DNA from: a virus
Virus record (IMG/VR): IMGVR_UViG_3300039098_000049
Span: 1 to 27,088 of that record
DNA: 27,088 nt
Direction: 5' to 3' (one strand)
This document shows positions 7,649 to 15,320 of the stretch, piece by piece. A program made the position numbers and the translations under genes. A model generated the notes under the pieces. The model saw only the letters and a list, made by a program, of their open reading frames with translations, was not told the DNA's origin and made no database searches. The stretch's first letter is position 1; every line of letters starts with the position of its first letter.

Positions 7649-8113
7649 ATGTTCGTACAAGACTTATTAGATATAGTTCCAGAATCACTAGATGATGATA
7701 CAAATACTTATTCAGTAGCAGACCACTTACCATATCCATCATTTGAACACGTTTTTGCAGAAACAGGTGTAGATATGGTAGCAGGTATAGGAGAATTAGA
7801 AGCAACACCAGTATTAAAATATATGACAAAGTTTACAATGAATGTATTAAAAAGTTTAGTTAAACCACAATCAAGAATTATGCAAGAGTTCTTAATAGCT
7901 AAATCAGCAACATATAGGATAGCATTTATTGATACAGTATGCACATTAATCTCAACAACAAGAGGCAAAGGGATTTCCGACTTTTTAGCGACAGGGACAT
8001 TATCGCAAGAAGATTTACCTAAGGTAGTTCAAGCATCAGCAATAGCTAACAATTTACTTATTGCACGTTATTCTGAAAAATTACCGGCAGAATATATAAG
8101 AAGTGATTACTAA
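7649..8113 (+). CDS. Putative head-tail connector (adaptor) protein
   Basis: AAAAGGAG at 7634-7640 selects ATG 7649 (154 aa). A longer frame from GTG 7604 would run through the terminator hairpin. The protein is mainly helical with a central TKFTMNVLKSLVKPQSR helix and a C-terminal EKLPAEYIRSDY. In SPP1-like gene order the first gene after the capsid encodes the adaptor that docks under the portal (gp15-like), and length and helicity fit. No motif is decisive. Its stop overlaps the next ATG by one base. Confidence 0.6.
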   Translation: MFVQDLLDIVPESLDDDTNTYSVADHLPYPSFEHVFAETGVDMVAGIGELEATPVLKYMTKFTMNVLKSLVKPQSRIMQEFLIAKSATYRIAFIDTVCTLISTTRGKGISDFLATGTLSQEDLPKVVQASAIANNLLIARYSEKLPAEYIRSDY

Positions 8114-8472
8114 TGTATGATGTACTATTCGGTTCAAATGAATATCCACTAACAGTATTATGGATAGAATATAACGCACCATCAACTGTTGATGATAGTA
8201 TTACTTATGAGGGAGCTGTGCCTGTTAAATGCCGTAGAGTTAAAAATACAAGCCAAAGAGAGCAAAGGGTTAATGGTCTTAAAGAAACAACATACTTTAC
8301 AACTATTAAAACTAAAGATGAATTACCATTTAAAGCAAAAGATAAAATTAAAATAGGTTCAAAAATATATTCTATTAAATCAGCAGACCAAGTAGAGAAT
8401 GATGTTTACAAAGATTCACGCATAATATATCAAAACTTCTTAGACTTTGAAACGGAGTTAATATTAGAATGA
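8113..8472 (+). CDS. Putative head-closure (stopper) protein
   Basis: A 119-aa protein starting at a TAATG overlap. It is beta-rich: VLWIEYNAPSTVD, GAVPVKCRRVKN, KTKDELPFKAKDKIKIGSK and YSIKSADQ form the type of small barrel in which an oligomeric stopper protein (SPP1 gp16-like) closes the connector. The phrase 'F.AKDKIKIG.KIYSI' is a common pattern in such proteins, describing a parameterised beta-barrel edge. The call rests on position, size and this pattern. The stop overlaps the next gene by four bases (ATGA), so translation is coupled. Confidence 0.6.
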   Translation: MYDVLFGSNEYPLTVLWIEYNAPSTVDDSITYEGAVPVKCRRVKNTSQREQRVNGLKETTYFTTIKTKDELPFKAKDKIKIGSKIYSIKSADQVENDVYKDSRIIYQNFLDFETELILE

Positions 8473-8768
8473 CAGAACAAGATTTACAAATGAAAATAGA
8501 TTTGCTAATGGCACAAGCATTAGTTCTTGTTCAAACATTAAGCCCATATAGAAGTGGTGATTTATCGAGAAGTTTCAAAGCTACAATAGTAGATGGCGGA
8601 TTAAAAATATCTACTAACATGGAATATATGCCATACACTAATGAGAAGTGGATTAGTCCACAATGGCGAGGTAGAAAAAACCCTAATGAGGGATGGTTCG
8701 AGGAAACAACAGAATATATTGCAAGGTATATTGCACTTGGATTAGGAGGCACTTATGTATCTAACTGA
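8469..8768 (+). CDS. HK97 gp10-like head-tail/tail completion protein
   Basis: A 99-aa protein starting in an ATGA overlap. The middle carries TLSPYRSGDLSRSF..., followed by GGLKISTNMEYMPYTNEKW and NPNEGWFEETTEYIARYI. The pattern 'P.rTG.L..S......G....I.s..eYA.y.e.G' with a C-terminal helix after NP.W is characteristic of the HK97 gp10/SPP1 gp16.1-like tail-attachment family. It would sit between connector and tail. It overlaps the next gene by 14 bp, whose AGGAGG lies inside its coding sequence. Confidence 0.68.
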   Translation: MTEQDLQMKIDLLMAQALVLVQTLSPYRSGDLSRSFKATIVDGGLKISTNMEYMPYTNEKWISPQWRGRKNPNEGWFEETTEYIARYIALGLGGTYVSN

Positions 8769-9957
8769 GAAACAAATAGCAACAGTTATTCAAACTGATT
8801 TAAATACTATTGCAACAACATTATATGATGCTACTACTATTGCAACTAAAGTGGTATTTTATGTAACACCTAATCTACATGAGTACGATAGAATAATAGA
8901 AATGGAATATGAAGTAGATGATGATATTGTTTACACACCAGTATTATTAAAGCGTGTTAGTTCAAGTATACAGGATGACTTTATACAAGGAACATATACG
9001 GAAGCGTTTTTAACAGAAATATTAGCGTTTGAAAATGACAAAGATTCAATAGAAATAATATTTAATCAATATGCATATAACGAGTCTGTAACGGATTCTA
9101 AAGTAATAAGTGGTTGGACTGTATTAAAAGCAAGAACATCACAATTAAAATTTGTAAGAACATATGATGCAACAGATGGTAGCGATAAGACACGCATAGG
9201 GTATATGTTTGATTTCACATGGCAGTTCGTATTAGGTGGAATAATGGACTCAGCTTCATCATTTACTATTGATGGAAATAGTATAGATGTAATTGGTGTT
9301 AATTATTCAAGTGATAAACTAGCAATAGCTAATATCGCATATGGTACAAATGTATTGCCAGTAGGCGCAACAGGATTCGTATTAAGCCTTACAATACCTG
9401 CACAAAATCTAGCACCTAATATCGCATTATTTGAAGACTTAGCATCTAAGAAGTTTAATAAATCATATGCTGTTGTGTGGACTATTGCTGATTTTAATAC
9501 ACAATCATATTCAATGATTATGAGAAGTGGTACATTAAACTATGTAAGAGATCAGTTGTTAAGTTATACATTAACATTTGAAGAAGCATTACCTAGAACA
9601 TCAATCACAGTAGATACACAAGTGTTACCAGTATTATCATTTAACTTGTTAAGAAATGTTAAAACAAAAGGTAATGCTGATGGAATAGAAATAAAAAATA
9701 CCCCACAAGAAACAGGGTATACAATGAGTATTAAATTTGGATATATATCATCATTAGCAAAAAGTAGAGAATTATTACAAGCTATATTAGATAAGAATTA
9801 TATGACAAATACATATACGATTGTGGTAACTGCAACAGGTGGAGTAACTAAATCATATACAGCATATCTAGCAGGTGGAAGTTATGCGTTTGAACAAACA
9901 GGCGAATTGATGTATGACTGTACTTTTGTAGAGGTACATCCTAACGGTATAGTATAA
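8755..9957 (+). CDS. Tail protein, possibly combined tail-completion and tube protein
   Basis: AGGAGG precedes ATG 8755. The 400-aa protein is beta-rich. Residues 1-110 (LTEKQIATVIQTDLNTI..., then KRVSSSIQDDF) resemble a tail terminator domain: an N-terminal helix then a strand-rich region. The rest (VLKARTSQLKF, FDFTWQFVLGG, ...) alternates strands as in tube or distal-tail proteins, and the C-terminus (TYTIVVTATGG, AYLAGGSYAFEQTGELMYDC) recalls tail-tube edges. In related genomes separate tail-completion and major tail genes occur here; this single longer gene may merge or replace them. The exact role is uncertain. It ends in a TAATG overlap. Confidence 0.55.
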   Translation: MYLTEKQIATVIQTDLNTIATTLYDATTIATKVVFYVTPNLHEYDRIIEMEYEVDDDIVYTPVLLKRVSSSIQDDFIQGTYTEAFLTEILAFENDKDSIEIIFNQYAYNESVTDSKVISGWTVLKARTSQLKFVRTYDATDGSDKTRIGYMFDFTWQFVLGGIMDSASSFTIDGNSIDVIGVNYSSDKLAIANIAYGTNVLPVGATGFVLSLTIPAQNLAPNIALFEDLASKKFNKSYAVVWTIADFNTQSYSMIMRSGTLNYVRDQLLSYTLTFEEALPRTSITVDTQVLPVLSFNLLRNVKTKGNADGIEIKNTPQETGYTMSIKFGYISSLAKSRELLQAILDKNYMTNTYTIVVTATGGVTKSYTAYLAGGSYAFEQTGELMYDCTFVEVHPNGIV

Positions 9958-10463
9958 TGGCTGAACATAGCATACTAATAAAATGGGATGAACTAGGGTT
10001 AGGCGATAGCAAAACAGTTGGCGATACTCCATTAGAAGTAGAGAAGAAAACACAAGATAAAAATAAAGCACCTGAAACCAAAACGACAGATAATAAATCA
10101 AATGATATGATGAAAGTATTACAAGTAGGAACAGCAGTATATGCTTTTGCAAGACAAGGTGGACAAATGGTTGTTAATTATAAAACTATTGATCATCAAA
10201 CAAGAGGCGAAACTTTAAAAGCTGAAAGATTACAAACTAAATTCAGTAATACAACTAATAATATAGGTTTAGGTTTAGGAGTAGGTGCATCAATATTAAC
10301 AGCCAATCCAATAGTAATAGCTATGACAGCTTATGGGTTAGCACAAAGAGCTTTTAACTTAGCATTAGATACAAAGAAATATGCAGTAGAAATTAGTTCA
10401 GAAAGATACAGAAGCCAATATTTTCAAAATAGGCTAGTGAGAGATATAAGCGAGGTAAGATAA
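9957..10463 (+). CDS. 168-aa hydrophobic-core protein in the tape-measure position
   Basis: It starts at a TAATG overlap with the tail gene and ends two bases before the hub gene. Residues 20-52 are a charged low-complexity linker (Lys/Asp/Thr-rich). Residues 53-100 are helical. Residues 102-131 are a Gly/Ala hydrophobic stretch (LGLGVGASILTANPIVIAMT) able to insert in a membrane. The C-terminus is an amphipathic basic helix (SERYRSQYFQNRL). Tape-measure proteins normally sit exactly here and carry similar hydrophobic segments, but are 600-2000 aa long. This could be a miniature tape measure or a DNA-ejection/pore protein. I do not recognise a family. Confidence 0.5.
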   Translation: MAEHSILIKWDELGLGDSKTVGDTPLEVEKKTQDKNKAPETKTTDNKSNDMMKVLQVGTAVYAFARQGGQMVVNYKTIDHQTRGETLKAERLQTKFSNTTNNIGLGLGVGASILTANPIVIAMTAYGLAQRAFNLALDTKKYAVEISSERYRSQYFQNRLVRDISEVR

Positions 10464-10464
10464 C

Positions 10465-13400
10465 ATGATTAAGTTAATTGTAGAATCAGTAGAATATGAC
10501 ATCTCAGCTTATATAGATGAAAGTTCTATTGTTTATTCAGACAATATAGATGAAACAAAAGCACATGGTGGGTTCTCAATACCATTTATCAAACCTAATG
10601 AAATAGTTAAATTTGATATGTCTAAGTCTTTAGATAGATTAATGCAAGTAGTTATTGATATAGATGGTGAAGTTACATATTGGAAAATATCTGAAGATAG
10701 AGTTGATCTAGTTAGGAAAGGAACAACACCTTTATACTCACATGAAATATCTTTAATAGAACCAACAGTCGATTTAGAAAATAGACCACTGCCAGATATG
10801 ACAGTAACACAACCAAAAGGTTCATTAGATAATTATATATATACTATAAATGCAATAACAGGTGAAGAAGATATAATAGGCTCAGTAGAGGGTTCACCAA
10901 TAGAAGCAAGTTATGAACAAACAGGAGTAAAAGTTGTTGATAGTTTAACAACATTAGATTTTAATTATGGTATTAGTAATGACATAACAGTAATTGATGA
11001 AACAGAGTTATTAGAAGTAAGACCATATACAATGCAATTAAACTATACTATTTATAACATTCAATACATATACCCATATGATTCACCAGAGGGCGAATTA
11101 GAATTAACAGTATATGCAGATGGAACATTGATAGAAACATTTACAACTGAAGTTTTAAAAGCTGATAGTAAATGGACATTATTCGGTGGGACAGTAATAT
11201 TACCAAGAATTAAAACAGATAATAAATCATTTGTATATACACCAAGTTCAACAGGTGAAGTTATAACTGTTAAAGCAAGAACAACAGGTGAATATGTAAC
11301 AGTTGGTTCAACTATACATTATGATGAATTATGGATAACTGAATTAGGATTCAATATTTTAACATTTGATGAGGGGGAAACTTCAAAAATAATGTTAGAT
11401 AATGTAGTAGATAAGATATTACTTATATCACCATCATCAGCAATAGATAACCCTACACAAGAGTTTACACTAGCAGATGTAACTAGAAGTCGCATATCAA
11501 CAACAGTAAGCCCAGAGTTTACATTTAAAGGTTATACAATGTATGATGCACTTAATGAGGTAGCAAGTTATGTAGGTGCAATAGTTTATTTAGGGGAAGA
11601 TGATTATACAACAGTATATTTTCATTTCTACGATGATGTTGGTATAGAGGGTAATATAGAATATTTAGAAGAAGAACAAAATGTATATTTGACTGATTAT
11701 GTTACAGCATTAGAAATAAATGCACAAAATGTAATCAATGAAGATAATGAAAGATACGCATTGATTGAACCAAGTGAAACAGGTTGGATGTCAATTAGGA
11801 CAACTGATATAGGAGAAATAACAGATGACAATGCAACATTACATACATCAAGACCATATTATAAAAGTTTTAAACTATTAGCAAAAGGGTTAGCATTTGA
11901 AATGTTAGATGGTGCAACACCTGTAACATTCTTAGCAACAGTTGAATGGGATATATCAGATTTTGTAGTTGAAAAAACTAAATGGAATGCATTAGAAAAT
12001 CAAGCATTAGATTCTAGATCAGGTATATTAAATAAAGGTAATACAGTTTATTATTCACAAGGTCAAAAGATGTTATATAACTTAGGGTATAATGATGTGA
12101 TACTAGCACCAGCTTGGAATAAAGTATTGCCAGCTAACTATGCAATAGTAGAAGCTATATTATGTCAAGCAGCAGTTGAAAATCCTACATATACGTTTGC
12201 AAGTGATTATCAACCTACAATAAGTTTATTTGATATGCTGTTTAGAATTTATTATATGCCATATTCAAATGCAAGAGTAACAGTATATAGAGATGATGCA
12301 GCAAGATTAAATAAAGCAGTTAAATATTTTAATGAACAAGCAAGTATAAACGATATGAAATCATTAGGAGATATTGCTAAACGCCATGCAAATAGAAAAG
12401 GTAACCCTATTTCAACATATAAGGGCATAACAACTAATATCTATAACCTTATAAAGTTAGGTATGAAAAATGATAGAGATGAAATATTATCATCGTATGA
12501 GATAGTAATGAGTCCATTGTTAAGGGAGTTTGTATTACACTATTCAAAAGACAACCCAAACATATCGGCATATAAAGGAACACCAAGTGCTTATAGGCAA
12601 TATGAAATACCAGTAGATGATCTTGTTTTTAGAAAAGATAAGTATAGTGAATTTGTATATTTTAGTGAAACAGATGATGATTCAATTTATACAATTTATA
12701 CATCTAATCAAATACTAGCAAACTTTAAACCAATACCTGATGGCGATAAATTGACTTATGCTGTAATTGAATTAGATTACACAGGAGCAGGTTATACTGA
12801 AACAGTAGAAGCGACAGTTGATACATTAGCATTTGGTAATACATTAGCAATACAAATTGAAATGCAAGATAACTATTCAGCAGGTGCAAAACAAGTTGAT
12901 GGTGTTGTATATGATGGTTCAGCAGGTGGAATATCACAAACAAGACAAGCTGACACGCCATATGGTGATGAGTTAGGCCGAGTAGAAAACATTAAAATTT
13001 CAACTTATATAACTCATGCAGTTACATCAGATAATTACCCTGATAATGATACAAGTATTAGCGGTGAACAATCTGTATTAGAATTAGTAGTTAAAAAAGA
13101 TGCAAGAGAAATATGGGGATTAACACAAGAGTTAGTATTTAGATCAGACTATTCTAGTATAACAATATTTAGTGGGATGGCTAAGTTTAATGGTTTAGTA
13201 GCTAAAGGTAGTACCGTAGAATCAAGACCGTTATTACTTAAAAAAGGTTACTTCCCAATTAACGAAAGTATAGATTTTACTAAAACAATTCAAACATCAT
13301 GGGATTCAACTGTAACCGACAATGAATTATATACAGAAATAGATGCACCAGCAGGTTCGTATGAGGGTTATATATGGATGGAAATGTCAAACAACACACC

Positions 13401-14310
13401 AATATTTGCTGTAAGAACAACAGAGTTTGATTCATTAACAGCAGCAACTAATGGACATTCAATATTTTATAATATATCATATGAAAAAATAGTATCAAAT
13501 TATACAACAGAATTAGATAATACAGTAACAATAACAGATAGTATAGCTGTAACAAGATTTATATTCCCAGTATTAACGGTATCAGAAACGTTTACAATGA
13601 CTGATACGATAAATGTAATTAAATCAACTAACATTGTTGTAGACTTATTAGAAACAATAGCAATGACTGCTTCTGTCAATGTGATAGCATTTGAGTTTCC
13701 TGTATTAACAATATCAGAAACATTTACAGTATCAGATGTAATAGTTGCATATAAATCACAAGACATAGTGATAGACTTAACAGAAACATTGAGTGTTCAT
13801 GCAGCAATAGCAAAAAGTGCTAGTTCTCAATTTTTAGTACCAGTATCAAATGTATTAACACTTACAGATACAATAGATGCTTACAGGTCAACTAACACAG
13901 TTGTAGATTTAGAAGAAACAATATCAGTTACAGCATCAATAAATGATGTTTCATCAACAACTTATGTAGAGGATATATCAGAAACATTTACAGTATCAGA
14001 TTCAATAAGTGTATCAATATCAACAGATGTAATTGTTGATTTAGAAGATACAATAACTGTAACAAGGGACATATCAGAATCACAAATTACAGCAAATTGG
14101 GTTTACATTGGAACAAGTGGTAGTTATGACAAAACAGTTACATATGTAGCGAGTGGCTCACTTTGCGCTCCAAACGCAGTTATTGATGCGTGGTTAGAAA
14201 CAACATACCCAGCAACAGATTATGCTTACGGTTATGTAATACGAGTAGCAAGGGGTAATGAAGATTTATACCCATGTTCACCAATAGCATATTACTATCA
14301 AGCAAGTTAA
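10465..14310 (+). CDS. Tail hub / tail-associated protein with C-terminal repeats
   Basis: A 1281-aa protein with GAGGT before ATG 10465. The N-terminal ~400 residues follow the baseplate-hub (Tal-like) plan: KLIVESVEYDISAYIDESSI, then a segment of the form YSHEISLIEPTVDLENRPLP, a common signature of Bacillota phage hub proteins, and later GYTMYDALNEVASYVGAIVY. Residues about 400-1010 are mixed beta-rich domains, and no peptidase motif is evident. Residues 1013-1207 are nine copies of a 22-residue beta repeat. Residues 1208-1281 form a small Cys-containing terminal domain (CAPNAV..., YPCSPIAYYYQ). It likely closes the tube and carries the fibres. The host-contact role is inference. Confidence 0.75.
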   Translation: MIKLIVESVEYDISAYIDESSIVYSDNIDETKAHGGFSIPFIKPNEIVKFDMSKSLDRLMQVVIDIDGEVTYWKISEDRVDLVRKGTTPLYSHEISLIEPTVDLENRPLPDMTVTQPKGSLDNYIYTINAITGEEDIIGSVEGSPIEASYEQTGVKVVDSLTTLDFNYGISNDITVIDETELLEVRPYTMQLNYTIYNIQYIYPYDSPEGELELTVYADGTLIETFTTEVLKADSKWTLFGGTVILPRIKTDNKSFVYTPSSTGEVITVKARTTGEYVTVGSTIHYDELWITELGFNILTFDEGETSKIMLDNVVDKILLISPSSAIDNPTQEFTLADVTRSRISTTVSPEFTFKGYTMYDALNEVASYVGAIVYLGEDDYTTVYFHFYDDVGIEGNIEYLEEEQNVYLTDYVTALEINAQNVINEDNERYALIEPSETGWMSIRTTDIGEITDDNATLHTSRPYYKSFKLLAKGLAFEMLDGATPVTFLATVEWDISDFVVEKTKWNALENQALDSRSGILNKGNTVYYSQGQKMLYNLGYNDVILAPAWNKVLPANYAIVEAILCQAAVENPTYTFASDYQPTISLFDMLFRIYYMPYSNARVTVYRDDAARLNKAVKYFNEQASINDMKSLGDIAKRHANRKGNPISTYKGITTNIYNLIKLGMKNDRDEILSSYEIVMSPLLREFVLHYSKDNPNISAYKGTPSAYRQYEIPVDDLVFRKDKYSEFVYFSETDDDSIYTIYTSNQILANFKPIPDGDKLTYAVIELDYTGAGYTETVEATVDTLAFGNTLAIQIEMQDNYSAGAKQVDGVVYDGSAGGISQTRQADTPYGDELGRVENIKISTYITHAVTSDNYPDNDTSISGEQSVLELVVKKDAREIWGLTQELVFRSDYSSITIFSGMAKFNGLVAKGSTVESRPLLLKKGYFPINESIDFTKTIQTSWDSTVTDNELYTEIDAPAGSYEGYIWMEMSNNTPIFAVRTTEFDSLTAATNGHSIFYNISYEKIVSNYTTELDNTVTITDSIAVTRFIFPVLTVSETFTMTDTINVIKSTNIVVDLLETIAMTASVNVIAFEFPVLTISETFTVSDVIVAYKSQDIVIDLTETLSVHAAIAKSASSQFLVPVSNVLTLTDTIDAYRSTNTVVDLEETISVTASINDVSSTTYVEDISETFTVSDSISVSISTDVIVDLEDTITVTRDISESQITANWVYIGTSGSYDKTVTYVASGSLCAPNAVIDAWLETTYPATDYAYGYVIRVARGNEDLYPCSPIAYYYQAS
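13501..14085 (+). repeat. Nine-fold 22-residue protein repeat in the tail hub
   Basis: In-frame tandem repeat in the hub gene, residues 1013-1207. Units alternate two flavours, LTVSETFTMTDTINV and VDLLETIAMTASVNV, with spacing of 22 residues (one 24/20 pair keeps phase). DNA identity between units is low, so the array is old or under protein-level selection. A beta-solenoid or fibrous stack is expected. Confidence 0.75.
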
Positions 14311-14330
14311 GAAAATAGGAGGAAACAATA

Positions 14331-14975
14331 ATGGCAGTACAAGGAATAACAACAGAAGGCGAACAAGAATTGTTTTTAAACGGTTGGACTTCAATCGTAA
14401 CATGGGCAAAATTATATACAGATGCAGATGTAGAAGTAGATGAACAAACAGTAACGTTAGTATGGGATGGAACAAACGAAAATATGAAACTTACAGCAGA
14501 TGTGGTATTTGATGTAACAGGTGGAACTAACAATGTAGAATATGTTAAGTTTGGGTATACAAGTGGTAGTGATATAGTTGTGTTTACAGAAATATTTTCA
14601 ACGTTATATGATTTTAGTACAACAGGGACACTAACGCTAGATTATGGATATTTCTATATAAGTGGAACTTCAATATCAACAGCAGGTGAAGAAGAACTAG
14701 CAGACAATGGATTTGAAACAATAGTAACTGCAAAACTTTATACAACAGGTTCAGCAGTATTATTAGATACACAAACAGTTAGTTTTACAGCCGAAAGTGG
14801 TGATTTGAGTTTAGATGACTCTATTGTATTTGATGTAGCAAGTGGGATCCCATACTCAATACAATTATTTAATACAGGTGGAGATAACTTATATCAAAGA
14901 GTATTTGATTCAGCAATAGATGAATTTACAACACCGGGAACATTAACAGTTGATACTTGGGTGTTTAGCTTCTAA
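14331..14975 (+). CDS. Tail-associated protein with two tandem homologous domains
   Basis: TAGGAGGAAA precedes ATG 14331. The 214-aa product is made of two ~105-residue copies. Copy 1 runs from ITTEGEQELFLNGWTSIVTW to GTLTLDYGYFYI; copy 2 runs from ISTAGEEELADNGFETIVTA to GTLTVDTWVFSF. Matching landmarks are [T/A]GE[QE]EL, AKLYT, DTQTVSF/EQTVTLV, VVFDV/IVFDV, and STTGTLT/TTPGTLT. Both are beta-rich. It sits between hub and fibre, so a fibre adaptor, baseplate wedge or virion decoration role is likely, but I recognise no family. Its TAA overlaps the next ATG by one base. Confidence 0.68.
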   Translation: MAVQGITTEGEQELFLNGWTSIVTWAKLYTDADVEVDEQTVTLVWDGTNENMKLTADVVFDVTGGTNNVEYVKFGYTSGSDIVVFTEIFSTLYDFSTTGTLTLDYGYFYISGTSISTAGEEELADNGFETIVTAKLYTTGSAVLLDTQTVSFTAESGDLSLDDSIVFDVASGIPYSIQLFNTGGDNLYQRVFDSAIDEFTTPGTLTVDTWVFSF

Positions 14976-15064
14976 TGATAAAAATAGCGACAGTAAAAGC
15001 AACTATAAAAGTATCTACTAAAGGTGGAGTAGCTAAACCAAAGGCTAAACCAAAAGTAAAATGA
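14975..15064 (+). CDS. 29-aa lysine-rich microprotein
   Basis: A 30-codon ORF starting in a TAATG overlap with the preceding gene and ending two bases before the next start, so it fills the gap between two genes exactly. The product begins MIKIATVKATIKVSTKGG and ends in a Lys-Pro repeat (AKPKAKPKVK). It has nine lysines and no acidic residue. Translation by coupling would also deliver ribosomes to the 15066 gene, which has no ribosome binding site of its own. Function is unknown. Confidence 0.45.
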   Translation: MIKIATVKATIKVSTKGGVAKPKAKPKVK

Positions 15065-15065
15065 T

Positions 15066-15320
15066 ATGAAAAAACTAATCATAGTGCAATTTATTATTAC
15101 AATATTATCTATAATTTCTATTGTTGTTGTATTTACTAATGGTTATCTTATAAATAATTCTAATGATTGGGAATTAAGATTACGAGCAACAGAATTAGTA
15201 ACACCATTAACAAATTTGTTTTTGGGTATTTTAGTAATTTTATATATATTAAATATATCAATATTTATGATAACAGTTTCAAATAAACTAGGAGGAAATA
15301 ACCATGCAAAAAAAAGGTAG
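15066..15320 (+). CDS. Small two-helix membrane protein
   Basis: An 84-aa protein with transmembrane helices at about residues 4-24 and 50-72 separated by a short charged loop (NNSNDWELRLRATE), and a basic C-terminus (NNHAKKR). No ribosome binding site is visible. The start lies two bases after the 29-aa gene's stop, so reinitiation is likely. The last 17 bases overlap the fibre gene and include its ribosome binding site region and an A8 tract. Topology resembles small holins, but the position inside the tail module is unusual for a holin. Function is uncertain. Confidence 0.6.
   Translation: MKKLIIVQFIITILSIISIVVVFTNGYLINNSNDWELRLRATELVTPLTNLFLGILVILYILNISIFMITVSNKLGGNNHAKKR

Noticed and set aside
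9900-10470. Programmed frameshift producing tail assembly chaperones (gpG/gpGT type)
   Set aside because: No overlapping frame pair with a slippery heptamer exists between the 400-aa tail gene and the hub. The 168-aa gene is a complete frame with coupled start.
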